This document shows, in pieces, positions 36,393 through 44,483 of a stretch of DNA of 64,000 nt. The notes under the pieces are model-generated. The model made no database searches, had not been told where the DNA came from, and saw only the letters and a list, made by a program, of their open reading frames with translations. The DNA is from Streptomyces pacificus. GTDB lineage: Bacteria; Actinomycetota; Actinomycetes; Streptomycetales; Streptomycetaceae. The translations under genes and the position numbers were made by a program. The stretch lies in the NCBI RefSeq assembly GCF_011766325.1, contig NZ_BLLG01000002.1, positions 310,001 through 374,000 of the forward strand. Reading direction: 5' to 3'. Numbering within the stretch: position 1 is the stretch's first letter; the number at the start of each line of letters is the position of its first letter.

Positions 36393-37076
36393 TTGAGTTT
36401 CCTCACCATCGGTCATCGCGGGGTCATGGGTGTCGAACCGGAGAACACCCTGCGTTCCTTCGTCCGGGCGGAGCGGGCGGGGATGGACGCGATCGAACTG
36501 GATCTCCATCTCAGCAAGGACGGCGCGCTGGTCGTCATGCACGACGCCGCTGTGGACCGCACGACCGACGGCACCGGGCCGATCGCCGAGAAGACCCTCG
36601 CGGAGCTGCGGGAGCTGGACGCAGGTCAGGGCGAGCGCATCCCGGTCTTCGAGGAGGTGCTCGACGCGGTGGGCCTGCCGCTCCAGGTCGAGATCAAGGA
36701 CGCGGCCGTGGCACGGGTCCTCGCGGACGTGATGGTCAAGCGCGATCTAGTGGACCGGATCGAGGTCACCTCGTTCCAGGACGACGCCGTGCGGGAGATC
36801 AACGCATTGGTGCCCGGGGTACGCACGGCCCTCGTCGCCAGCCGCTGGGGCAGCGACATCGTCGAGCGCGCTCTGGCCGTCGGCGCTCCCGCGCTGGCGC
36901 TGAACATCCGCCGGCTGACCCTGGAGACGGTGGAGCATGCCCACGACGAGGGGCTCAGGGTCATCGGATGGGTCGTCAACACCCAGGACCACCTGCGGCT
37001 GGTGCGTGCCCTCGAGCTCGACGGCGCGACCACCGACTTTCCGGAGATCCGGCGCACCGGCCGCTTCACCGCCTGA
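36393..37076 (+). CDS. Glycerophosphodiester phosphodiesterase
   Basis: A 227-residue GDPD. The catalytic set is visible at the start: IGHRGVMGVEPENTLRSF (His-Arg and Glu-Asn-Thr) and IELDLHLSKDGALVVMHD (Glu, Asp and His). Later, PLQVEIKD carries the metal-binding Glu. It hydrolyses glycerophosphodiesters to glycerol-3-phosphate and an alcohol. No signal peptide is present, so it acts in the cytoplasm. The start is best placed at a TTG (36393), because the domain begins at once and no ATG or GTG precedes it sensibly; GGAAGCGAGA lies upstream. Confidence 0.88.
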   Translation: MSFLTIGHRGVMGVEPENTLRSFVRAERAGMDAIELDLHLSKDGALVVMHDAAVDRTTDGTGPIAEKTLAELRELDAGQGERIPVFEEVLDAVGLPLQVEIKDAAVARVLADVMVKRDLVDRIEVTSFQDDAVREINALVPGVRTALVASRWGSDIVERALAVGAPALALNIRRLTLETVEHAHDEGLRVIGWVVNTQDHLRLVRALELDGATTDFPEIRRTGRFTA

Positions 37077-37152
37077 CGGCGCGGCGGCGCCGGACCCGGC
37101 CGCCGGCGGGCCCGGCTGACCGGCCCACCAGCCCGGTGCCCCGGCCGGGAGG

Positions 37153-37728
37153 TCAGCCGCCCGGCGTCGCCGCGTCCAGGTCCAGGTCCTTCACCAGCAG
37201 TTCGAACCGCAGATCGTCCCGGCGCGGAAGCCCGAAGCGCTCGTCGCCGTACGGGAACGGCGTCATCCGCCCCGTACGGCGGTACCCGCGCCGCTCGTAC
37301 CAGGCGACCAGTTCCTCGCGCACCGAGATCACCGTCATATGCATCTGGCTGACTCCCCAGTCCTCCCGCACGATGCGCTCGGCCTCGGCGAGCACCCGCC
37401 GCCCGAGCCCGCCGCCCTGAAGTCCCGGCCGCACGGCGAACATGCCGAAGTACGCCGCGTCACCCCGGTGTTCGAGCTGGCAGCAGGCCACGAGCTCGTC
37501 GCCGCGCCGGACCGTGAGAAGCCTGCTGCCCGGGGTCACGACCACCTGGCGCACGCCCTCGGCATCGGTGCGCTGACCGCCCAGGATGTCCGCCTCGGTC
37601 GTCCATCCGGCCCGGCTGGAGTCCCCGCGGTAGGCCGACTCGATCAACTCGACCAGGGCCGGCACATCGGCAGGTCTCGCGTCGCGGTAGCGCAGCTGCA
37701 CCGGGTCCCGGGGCGGGGCGGTCTCCAT
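37153..37728 (-). CDS. GNAT-family N-acetyltransferase
   Basis: A 191-residue acetyltransferase. The acetyl-CoA-binding motif is FAVRPGLQGGGLGRRVLAEA (Q/R-x-x-G-x-G/A), and the strand pattern and VAWYERRGYRRTGRM at motif B are typical. The N-terminal stretch RDARPADVPALVELIESAYR is the standard opening. Substrate unknown: probably a small molecule or protein amine. The ATG at 37728 has GGAGACC upstream. It converges with the GDPD gene and diverges from the VOC gene. Confidence 0.85.
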   Translation of the reverse strand: METAPPRDPVQLRYRDARPADVPALVELIESAYRGDSSRAGWTTEADILGGQRTDAEGVRQVVVTPGSRLLTVRRGDELVACCQLEHRGDAAYFGMFAVRPGLQGGGLGRRVLAEAERIVREDWGVSQMHMTVISVREELVAWYERRGYRRTGRMTPFPYGDERFGLPRRDDLRFELLVKDLDLDAATPGG

Positions 37729-37917
37729 AAGGGTCTCCGTTCTGCGTTCTTCGCCGTTCACCGCTGTTCCCCGCCGTTCACCGCAGTTCGGCGGGGCCCT
37801 GTCCGCGATCCGGCAGCGGCGCGGCGGACGCACACGGCGGCGGTCGGACGCGGACGGTCGCGGCGGGCCGTCCACGCCCGACCCTACGCGAGGCCCGGGC
37901 GGTCTACCGTGGTGGCC

Positions 37918-38304
37918 ATGATGCATGTGCTGAGCAGCCGCATCCTGCTGCGGCCGACCCATCCCGAGCGGTCCAGGCGGTTCTACGAGGACGTCCTGGG
38001 CCTCCAGATCTACCGCGAGTTCGGCACCGGGCCCGACCGCGGAACGGTCTACTTCCTCGGCGGCGGCTTCCTGGAGATCTCCGGGCGCTCGGCCGCTCCC
38101 CCCGGCCCCGGCCTCTCGCTGTGGCTCCAGGTGCCGGACGCCAAGGCGGCCTACGGCCAGGTGCTGTCGCACGGGGTCACCGTCGACAGACCGCCGCTGC
38201 GCGAGCCCTGGGGCCTTGTCGAGATGTGGCTGACCGACCCGGACGGGGTGCGGATCGCGGTGGTGGAGGTGCCGGAGGACCACCCGCTGCGCCATCGGCC
38301 CTGA
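37918..38304 (+). CDS. VOC/glyoxalase-family protein
   Basis: A 128-residue single VOC domain. RPTHPERSRRFYEDVLGLQI is the standard N-terminal strand-helix, FLEISGRS and WLTDPDGVRIAVVEVPED the C-terminal half. The metal ligands of canonical glyoxalase I (His/Glu) are partly visible: His in HPERS and Glu in FLEISG, and Glu in VVEVPED. It may be a dioxygenase-like, glyoxalase-like or resistance protein. The first of two consecutive ATGs is taken as the start; no clear ribosome binding site is present. Confidence 0.8.
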   Translation: MMHVLSSRILLRPTHPERSRRFYEDVLGLQIYREFGTGPDRGTVYFLGGGFLEISGRSAAPPGPGLSLWLQVPDAKAAYGQVLSHGVTVDRPPLREPWGLVEMWLTDPDGVRIAVVEVPEDHPLRHRP

Positions 38305-38403
38305 CCCGCGCTGCCGGGCCTGGTCCGCGCCGCTGCAGGTGATCCGCGCCGGCCGGGCCGCCGCGCACCGTGGGTGCCACTGCGCCGGTCCGCCGGTCCG
38401 CTG

Positions 38404-38449
38404 CGGTCCGCGGGTGGGGCGCCCCGTGGGGCGCCCCACCCGCGGACCG
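38404..38449 (+). terminator. Long perfect hairpin after the VOC gene
   Basis: Perfect 22-bp arms (38404-38425 and 38428-38449) with a two-base loop, about 100 bp beyond the VOC stop and 67 bp before the M56 gene start. Confidence 0.8.
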
Positions 38450-38515
38450 TGGCGTGCGTCACTTGCCGGGTGAAGCCGTACCTGCGGGTAGCGCGGCGCT
38501 CATACCCTGGTGCCC

Positions 38516-39451
38516 ATGATGGTCTCCCTCGCGCTGCTGTCGCTCGGCGCACTGGCCGCCGTCCTCGCGCCGCGGCTGATGTCACGGGCCGACTGGCCGG
38601 AGCGCGAGCCGGTGGTGGCGCTGTGGGTGTGGCAGTGCGTGGTCGCGGCGGTGCTGCTGAGCTTCGGGCTCTCCATGACCATCAGCGCGGCCGCGGCCTG
38701 GCAGGCGGTGCGGGGCCCGGTCTTCGCGCCTGCGCCGAGTGCCGTCGTCGAGGCGTACGCGCTGGGTGCGGGCGGCCCGTGGTCCGCGGTGCTCGCCGTC
38801 GTCCTGGCGGGCGCGGGGCTGTGGAGCGGTGCGATGCTCACCCGGGAGATCCACCGGGCACATGTCCGGCGCAAGCGGCGCAGGGCGGAACTCCTCGTAC
38901 GCGCCCCTCTGCTGCCGGGCGAGGACCCGGGGGACGATCCGGTGGTGGTGCTCGAGGGCGAGCGGCCCGACGCGTGGTGGCTTCCCGGGGCCACGCCCCA
39001 GCTGGTCGTCACCACGGCGGCCCTGCGGCGTCTGAAGGGCCGCCAGCTCGACGCGGTACTCGCCCACGAGCAGGGCCATGCCAGAGCCCGCCACGACTGG
39101 CTGCTGCACTGCTCGGCGGCGCTCGCCAACGGGTTTCCCCAGGTCCCGGTGTTCGCCGCGTTCCGCGACGAGATGCACCGGCTGGTCGAACTCGCCGCCG
39201 ACGATGTCGCCTCGCGCCGGTTCGGCCGGCTCACCATCGCCCTGGCGCTGGTCGAACTGAACGAGCACCGCGGAGTCTTCGGTCCCTGCCCCGCCCCCGA
39301 CGCCCAGCTCCGCCACCGGGTCGACCGGCTGCTGGCCCCGGTTCCCCGGCTCACGGCGGGCAGGCGGCTGCGGTTGACCGCGGCCGCGGCGCTGGTGCCC
39401 GTCGTACCGCTGCTGGTGGCATTCGTGCCGGGCCTGAGCGCTCTGGCGTAA
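38516..39451 (+). CDS. M56-family membrane metallopeptidase
   Basis: A 311-residue protein with three or four predicted membrane helices and a cytoplasmic zinc-peptidase motif, LAHEQGHARARHD (His184, Glu185, His188). This is the BlaR1/MecR1 peptidase fold without the penicillin-binding sensor domain, common in Streptomyces, often with a BlaI-type repressor that is not adjacent here. It could cleave a regulatory protein at the membrane. ATGs at 38516 and 38519 are both usable. It is followed after 33 bp by the PAP2 gene, so they may share a transcript. Confidence 0.85.
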   Translation: MMVSLALLSLGALAAVLAPRLMSRADWPEREPVVALWVWQCVVAAVLLSFGLSMTISAAAAWQAVRGPVFAPAPSAVVEAYALGAGGPWSAVLAVVLAGAGLWSGAMLTREIHRAHVRRKRRRAELLVRAPLLPGEDPGDDPVVVLEGERPDAWWLPGATPQLVVTTAALRRLKGRQLDAVLAHEQGHARARHDWLLHCSAALANGFPQVPVFAAFRDEMHRLVELAADDVASRRFGRLTIALALVELNEHRGVFGPCPAPDAQLRHRVDRLLAPVPRLTAGRRLRLTAAAALVPVVPLLVAFVPGLSALA

Positions 39452-39484
39452 CTGGCGAGGCGGATCGGGGGCAGGATCCTCCCC

Positions 39485-40195
39485 ATGCCTCCCCCCACCC
39501 CCACCCGTATCCCGCACCGCCTCTCCCCGGAGCCCGGGGTTCCGTTCCCCTGGGCGCGCGCCGCCTCACTGGCGGCGGTGTCCTCCCTGCTCCTGCTGGT
39601 GACGGTGTCCGTCGGCTGGGCCCCCCTGATGTCGGCCGACCGTTCGGTCGCGGTCGAGCTGCACGAGTGGGCGCTGGCCGATCCGGGGCTGACCCGGGTG
39701 AACCGGATCCTCAGCGACTGGGTGTGGGACCCCTGGACGATGCGCGCCCTGGTGCTCTCGGCGGTCCTCGTGCTGTTGCGGCGGGGCGAGGGACTGCTGG
39801 CCCTGTGGGTGGCGGCGGCGAGCCTGCTGGGCTCGGCCGTGCAGCAGGCCCTCAAAGCGCTGGTGGGGCGGCAGCGCCCGGTCTGGGCGGACCCCGTCGA
39901 CTCCGCCCAGTACGCCGCCTTTCCGTCCGGCCACGCGATGACCGCCGCCGTGACCTGCGGGCTTCTGCTGTGGCTGCTGGCCAGGACCGGGGCCGGGGTC
40001 CGGCTGCGGCGGGCGGCGGCCCTGCTGGCGGTGGTCTCGGTACTGGGTGTGGGCTTCACCAGGCTCTATCTGGGTCTGCACTGGTTCACGGACGTGCTCG
40101 CCGGCTGGCTGCTCGGGGCCTGCCTGGTGGCGGTGGCGGCCGGCTCGTACGAACGGCTCGCCGCACACCGGGGGCCCTGGCACCCGAAGCGGTAG
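39485..40195 (+). CDS. PAP2-family membrane phosphatase
   Basis: A 236-residue membrane protein with about five helices and the three PAP2 motifs: KALVGRQRP, PSGH (Pro147-His150) and TRLYLGLHWFTD (His199). The last usually starts with Ser-Arg; here it is Thr-Arg. It would dephosphorylate a lipid phosphate such as undecaprenyl pyrophosphate or phosphatidate on the outer face of the membrane. The start ATG lies 33 bp after the M56 stop. A role in envelope lipid recycling is plausible. Confidence 0.88.
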   Translation: MPPPTPTRIPHRLSPEPGVPFPWARAASLAAVSSLLLLVTVSVGWAPLMSADRSVAVELHEWALADPGLTRVNRILSDWVWDPWTMRALVLSAVLVLLRRGEGLLALWVAAASLLGSAVQQALKALVGRQRPVWADPVDSAQYAAFPSGHAMTAAVTCGLLLWLLARTGAGVRLRRAAALLAVVSVLGVGFTRLYLGLHWFTDVLAGWLLGACLVAVAAGSYERLAAHRGPWHPKR

Positions 40196-40389
40196 GCGCC
40201 TCGTCGGACCGGGTCTCCGGCACCGGCGGGCAGCGGGCGCGCACCCCCGGGCAGGGCCGCCGGCAACGCTTCGCCGCACGGTGGCCAAGCGGATGACCTC
40301 CTGCGGGCGATGCCCATGCTCGGCCGGCGGGTGCCCGGAGGCGACCGGACACCCTTGAACCCGGCCCCCCGCAACGGGAGGATCGCCGG

Positions 40390-41088
40390 ATGGCGATCAA
40401 AGGCGTGCTCTTCGACTTCTCGGGAACGCTCTTCCGGATCGAGTCCGTCACCAGCTGGCTGCGGGCCGCCCTCGACAGGACGGGCATCTCCGTCGGCGAG
40501 GACGCGTTCGCGCGCTACGCGCGCGAACTGGCGGCGGCCGGGGCGCTGCCCGGCGGCTCCGCACCCGAGGCGGTCCCGGATGATCTGGCCGATCTGTGGT
40601 GGACTCGCGATCAGGACAGCCGGCGGCACCGGGCCGCCTATGTGGGCCTCGCCCGCCGCGTGGAGCTGCCGGACCCCCGGCTCTACGACGCCCTCTACGA
40701 GCGGCACAAAGCGCCCTGCGCCTGGCGGCCGTACCCGGACGCCGCCGAGGTGCTCGGCGAGCTGCGAAGGCTCGGGACCGGCGTCGCGGTCGTCAGCAAC
40801 ATCGGCTGGGACCCGCGGCCGGTGTTCCGGGCACACGGGCTGGACGGGTTCGTGGACGCGTATGTGCTGTCCTACCGCCACGGGGTGCAGAAGCCGGATG
40901 AGCGGCTGTTCCGGGCGGGCTGCAAGGCGCTGGGGCAGGAGCCCGGGAACGTCCTGATGGTCGGCGACGACCGGCACGCGGACGGCGGGGCCGCGCGGCT
41001 GGGCTGCGCGGTGCACTTCGTGGACCATCTGCCGGTCGAGGAGCGGCCCGGGGGGCTTCGCCCGGTCGTCGGACTCGTGGCGGGGTGA
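40390..41088 (+). CDS. HAD-superfamily hydrolase with altered nucleophile motif
   Basis: A 232-residue HAD protein. Motif I is LFDFSGTLF: nucleophile Asp9 is kept, but the usual second Asp (DxDGT) is Ser11. Motif II is in VVSNIGWDPR, motif III Lys in GVQKPDERLF, and motif IV in VGDDRHADGGAA. Loss of the second Asp is also seen in 2-haloacid dehalogenases (D-x-Y-G-T), so phosphatase activity is uncertain. The ATG at 40390 has GGGAGGATC upstream. It stands alone; the next gene is a TetR regulator. Confidence 0.85.
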   Translation: MAIKGVLFDFSGTLFRIESVTSWLRAALDRTGISVGEDAFARYARELAAAGALPGGSAPEAVPDDLADLWWTRDQDSRRHRAAYVGLARRVELPDPRLYDALYERHKAPCAWRPYPDAAEVLGELRRLGTGVAVVSNIGWDPRPVFRAHGLDGFVDAYVLSYRHGVQKPDERLFRAGCKALGQEPGNVLMVGDDRHADGGAARLGCAVHFVDHLPVEERPGGLRPVVGLVAG

Positions 41089-41144
41089 AGCGGACCGCAG
41101 GGGCGGGGCAGCGGCGGGGCAGGGGCGGCCGCCCGCGGGGTCCG

Positions 41145-41161
41145 GGCCGGCTGAGCCGGCC
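41145..41161 (+). terminator. Hairpin after the HAD gene
   Basis: Perfect 7-bp stem (ggccggc / gccggcc) with a TGA loop, within a larger G/C-rich imperfect fold, 57 bp beyond the HAD stop. Confidence 0.5.
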
Positions 41162-41325
41162 GGCCGCCCCGGAAGCCGCGCACCGGGCAGAGGCGATCCG
41201 CGCGGGTGCCGGGGGGAACGGCACGGACCGGACGGACCGGACGATCCCCCGCGTCGCCCGGTCGATCCGGTCCACCCCGCTGACCAGGCGCACCGGCGCC
41301 TCGCAGCGAACCGCGCTGAGTATAT

Positions 41326-41338
41326 TGGCTCCGAGCCA
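41326..41338. promoter_or_regulatory. Likely TetR auto-operator
   Basis: 13-bp palindrome TGGCTCCGAGCCA just before the TetR start, next to an AT-rich TATATT. Typical position for auto-repression. Confidence 0.5.
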
Positions 41339-41357
41339 GTCAACGCAGGAGTCAAGC

Positions 41358-42185
41358 ATGTCCCCGCGGAGCGCATCGGTCAATGAACAGCTCCGTCGGC
41401 GTTCCCGGGAGCGTCTGCTCCAGGCGACGGTGGAACTCGTCGCGGAGCGCGGCTACGAGGCGACCACGCTGGGGGACATCGCCGACCGGGCCGGCTCGGC
41501 CCGCGGACTGGTCTCGTACTACTTCCCAGGCAAGCGCCAGCTGTTCCAGTCCGCGGTGCACCGGCTGATGCACCACACGCTGGAGGAGGCGCTGGAGCGT
41601 GAGCCCCGCACCGTCGACGGGCGGGAGCGGCTGGCCCGCGCGGTGGATGCGATCCTGGGTCTCGCGGTGGACCGTCCGGTGCTGATGCGCGCGCACATGG
41701 CGGGCATTCTGCAGGCCGAGGGGTTCGTCCAGTGCCCAGAGCAGCAGCGCCTGGCCGCTCTGCTGCGCGACACCGTCGAGCGGTACGGGTCCCCGGACGT
41801 GGACGCGGACTACCCCCTGCTGCGCGCGCTGCTGATGGGGGCGGTCTTCGCGGTGGCGCTGCCGGGCGCGCCGATGCCGCACACCCGGCTGCGTGCGGAG
41901 CTGTTCCAGCGGTACGGGCTGGACTGGGAGCTCGGCCTGCCTCCGGTCGGTCAAGCGCCCGGAGGGAGCGCGCCCCCGCGCGAGGTTCCTCCGGTCGGTC
42001 AAGCGCCCGGAGGGAGCGCGCCCCCGCGCGAGGTTCCTCCGGGCGCGGTCCGGTCCGCCGACGGGCCGGGGTCCGCAGGCACGGCGGCGGCCCGTGAGGC
42101 GGGGTCACCCGCACGGCGGACGCGGCCGGCCGCCGGGGAAGCGGTGCCGCCCGCCGGGGCGGCACCGCGGGGGTGCGGTCAGTAG
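41358..42185 (+). CDS. TetR-family regulator with repeat-derived C-terminal tail
   Basis: A 275-residue protein. The N-terminal helix-turn-helix reads RERLLQATVELVAERGYEAT, then SARGLVSYYFPGKRQLFQSA (about 16-60), followed by a normal ligand-binding helical domain ending near ELFQRYGLDWELGLP (about residue 194). The remaining 80 residues are Pro/Gly/Ala-rich, start with two copies of PPVGQAPGGSAPPREV, and run through a perfect terminator hairpin, overlapping the convergent LVIVD gene by 7 bp. Such a tail is not normal for TetR; the original stop was probably lost. The start has AGGAG 7 bases upstream. No target is obvious; auto-regulation is likely. Confidence 0.85.
   Translation: MSPRSASVNEQLRRRSRERLLQATVELVAERGYEATTLGDIADRAGSARGLVSYYFPGKRQLFQSAVHRLMHHTLEEALEREPRTVDGRERLARAVDAILGLAVDRPVLMRAHMAGILQAEGFVQCPEQQRLAALLRDTVERYGSPDVDADYPLLRALLMGAVFAVALPGAPMPHTRLRAELFQRYGLDWELGLPPVGQAPGGSAPPREVPPVGQAPGGSAPPREVPPGAVRSADGPGSAGTAAAREAGSPARRTRPAAGEAVPPAGAAPRGCGQ
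41940..42035 (+). repeat. 48-bp direct repeat inside the TetR tail
   Basis: Two identical 48-bp copies (41940-41987 and 41988-42035) followed by the first bases of a third. Each contains a small inverted repeat ctccgg...ccggag. They encode a 16-residue unit in frame. Confidence 0.95.
42141..42168. terminator. Hairpin inside the TetR tail, after the LVIVD stop
   Basis: Perfect 12-bp stem (gcggtgccgccc / gggcggcaccgc) with a 4-base loop. It lies 11 bp beyond the LVIVD stop and within TetR codons, as expected if the TetR tail was once intergenic. Confidence 0.75.
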
Positions 42186-43690
42186 CCGGAGCGGTCGAAG
42201 TAGTCCGGCTGGGTCTGCACGTTGAGTTCGCGCGCCCGGACGCGCTTGGCCGGGTCGGTGCGCCGGTCGTCGAGTCTCAGCACGTCCAGGCCCTTGGCGA
42301 TGTCGTTCGAGTAGATGTGGCCGTTGTAGTAGTACGCGGACCAGGAGCCGCCGGTGGCCACGGTGTCGGTGGAGAGCGGGCCCCGTTCGAAGTAGGCGAT
42401 CTCCTTGGGCTTCGTGGAGTCGGTGAACTCCCACACCGACACCCCGCCCTGGTACCAGGCCTGGACCATGATGTCGCGGCCCTTCACCGGGATCAGCGAG
42501 CCGTTGTGCGCCACGCAGTTCTCGGTGGGGGCCTGGTGCCGGTCGATCTTGTAGTAGCCGCGGAAGACCAGTGTGCGCTCGTCGCCCTTGCCGACGATGT
42601 CGTAGATGCCGTCGGCCCCGCGGTGGGGACCGGTCTCCGCGTTGCAGGTGGCGCCCCCGCCGCCGCCGAGTTCGTCGGTGAAGACGACCTTGCGGGCGTC
42701 CTGGTTGAACGTCGCGGAGTGCCAGAACGCGAAGTTGACGTTGTCCTGGACCTGGTCGATGACCTTCGGCCGCTCGGGGTCGCGGATGTCGAACAGGAGC
42801 CCGTCGCCCATGCACGCCCCGGCCGCGAGGTCCTTGGAGGGCAGCACGGTGATGTCGTGGCAGCCGGTGGTCTTGGAGACACCGGGGTTGGTGGGTCCGC
42901 CGGGGTTGCCGCCGCCGTCCGGGCCCTCGCCCGGGAACAGCACCGGGAAGCCGACGACCCTGGACTTCTCCGGGGCGTTCCGCGGCACCTTGACGACGGA
43001 GATCCCGTCATGCGGCGGCCGGCAGTCGGGGAACAGCGCGTTCGGCGAGTACGACGACACGTACACGTACACGTTGCGCCGCTCGGGCACCAGGGTGTGG
43101 GTGTGCGAGCCGCAGGCGGTCTCGACGGCGGCGACGTACCTCGGGTTGCGCTTGTCGCTGATGTCGAAGATCTTGATGCCCTCCCACGAGGACTTCTCCG
43201 TGGCCGACTGGCTCGTGCTGGCGCAGGAGTCGTCGCTTCGGGAGGAGTCGGTGGAGAGGAACAGCAGGTCCCCGGAGACCGAGACGTCGTTCTGGGCGCC
43301 GGGGCAGAGCACCTGGGCGACGGTCTTCGGGGCGCGCGGGTCGCGGATGTCGAAGATGCGGAAGCCGTCGTAGTTGCCCGCGAACGCGTACCTCCCCTGG
43401 AAGGCCAGGTCGGAGTTGGTACCCGGGAGTGCGTCCTTGGGGACGTTGGCGAGATGGCGGATGTTGCCGCTGTGGACGACCTCGTCCACGGCGGGTATGT
43501 CGCCGCTCTCCGCCAAGGCCTCGGTGGCCGCCTCCTGTTCGGACGAGAGCCTCCTCTCGGCCGGGGCGTCCCCGGGGTCGGGCGTGGCGGCCGCGGGTCC
43601 GGCCGTGAACAGTGTGGCCAGCAGCCCTGCCGCGGCTGCCGCCACGCCCAGGCGTCTGCGCCGCACCTTCGTGGTGTGCAACGGGGTCAC
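42179..43690 (-). CDS. Secreted LVIVD repeat beta-propeller protein
   Basis: A 503-residue protein. The signal peptide (RRRRLGVAAAAAGLLATLFT, cleavage after AAA near residue 36) is followed by LVIVD/YVTN-type repeats such as IFDIRDPRAPKTVAQ, IFDISDKRNPRYVAAVE and LFDIRDPERPKVI. These form a beta-propeller. HGCHDI-type His (TTGCHDITV) and HDGISVV segments may bind metal. It is exported; the N-terminal GTG at 43690 has GGGGAGGA upstream. It is divergent from a DUF305 lipoprotein only 60 bp away and overlaps the TetR gene at its end. Function unknown; a surface protein. Confidence 0.82.
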   Translation of the reverse strand: MTPLHTTKVRRRRLGVAAAAAGLLATLFTAGPAAATPDPGDAPAERRLSSEQEAATEALAESGDIPAVDEVVHSGNIRHLANVPKDALPGTNSDLAFQGRYAFAGNYDGFRIFDIRDPRAPKTVAQVLCPGAQNDVSVSGDLLFLSTDSSRSDDSCASTSQSATEKSSWEGIKIFDISDKRNPRYVAAVETACGSHTHTLVPERRNVYVYVSSYSPNALFPDCRPPHDGISVVKVPRNAPEKSRVVGFPVLFPGEGPDGGGNPGGPTNPGVSKTTGCHDITVLPSKDLAAGACMGDGLLFDIRDPERPKVIDQVQDNVNFAFWHSATFNQDARKVVFTDELGGGGGATCNAETGPHRGADGIYDIVGKGDERTLVFRGYYKIDRHQAPTENCVAHNGSLIPVKGRDIMVQAWYQGGVSVWEFTDSTKPKEIAYFERGPLSTDTVATGGSWSAYYYNGHIYSNDIAKGLDVLRLDDRRTDPAKRVRARELNVQTQPDYFDRSGY

Positions 43691-43750
43691 CTATTCCTCC
43701 CCTGCTTCATGGGTCGAGCGATGAACTGCCCTCGGCAGTATCGTCTAGAC

Positions 43751-44422
43751 ATGCCCACATCAATAGATGGCAACAGTTACACGGTGAAAGTCGCCGCGGC
43801 CGTCGCGGCGGCCGTGCTCGCGCTCGGAGCCTGCGAGTCGGTATCCGCTTCCGGCGGCCCGGGGGCCGAGGGGGACCGCGGCACCGCGGTCGTGGCGCCG
43901 GGAAAGCCCGGCGAGCCCGCCAGGACGCTCTCGCCCGAGCAGGCCGCGCAGGAGCTGCCGGACGACAGTCCGAACGCGGCGGACGTCCTGTACGTCCAGA
44001 TGATGATCGTCCATCACCGGCAGGCACTGGAGATGACGGCGCTCGTCCCGGACCGGGCCGCGGCCACCCCGGTGAAGCGCCTCGCCGAGCGCATCGCGGC
44101 CGCCCAGCAGCCGGAGATCGGGGCGATGCGGGGCTGGCTGAAGAGCCACGGCGAGGACGAGGCGGCGGGCGGCCACGCCCACGACCACGACCACGGCGCG
44201 ATGCCCGGCATGGCGACCGAGGAGCAGCTGGCGCGGCTGCGCGCCGCCGAGGGTACGGCCTTCGACGAGCTGTTCCTGAAACTGATGATCACTCATCACC
44301 AGGGCGCCCTGACGATGGGGACCACCGTGCTGTCCGAGGGCAACAACGTCCGGGTGGGCGAGATGGCCAATGACGTGGTCGCCTCGCAGACGGCCGAGAT
44401 CAGCCGGATGCGTGCCATGTGA
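43751..44422 (+). CDS. DUF305 lipoprotein with His-rich segment
   Basis: A 223-residue protein. The N-terminus ends with a lipobox LALGACES (Cys28), so it is a lipoprotein. Two DUF305/ferritin-like repeats follow: MMIVHHRQALEMT and MITHHQGALTM. Between them lies HAHDHDHGAMPGM, a metal-binding type stretch. DUF305 proteins are linked to copper or other metal handling in several bacteria. The ATG at 43751 has no ribosome binding site; CAGTAT just upstream could be a -10 for a leaderless message, and a GTG at 43784 is an alternative. It is divergent from the LVIVD gene, with which it commonly occurs in actinomycetes as far as I recall. Confidence 0.82.
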   Translation: MPTSIDGNSYTVKVAAAVAAAVLALGACESVSASGGPGAEGDRGTAVVAPGKPGEPARTLSPEQAAQELPDDSPNAADVLYVQMMIVHHRQALEMTALVPDRAAATPVKRLAERIAAAQQPEIGAMRGWLKSHGEDEAAGGHAHDHDHGAMPGMATEEQLARLRAAEGTAFDELFLKLMITHHQGALTMGTTVLSEGNNVRVGEMANDVVASQTAEISRMRAM

Positions 44423-44483
44423 GGCTTACCGGCCGGTCTTCCCGGTGCCATGCTGGAAAGCACCCTGCGGAAGGAGCGCGGCC

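Noticed and set aside
40329..40354. Terminator hairpin after the PAP2 gene
   Set aside because: The 10-bp stem has a mismatch and lies 130 bp beyond the stop, close to the HAD ribosome binding site.
42173..43750. Upstream extension of the DUF305 frame antisense to the LVIVD gene
   Set aside because: It has no similarity and would remove the lipoprotein signal from the N-terminus.
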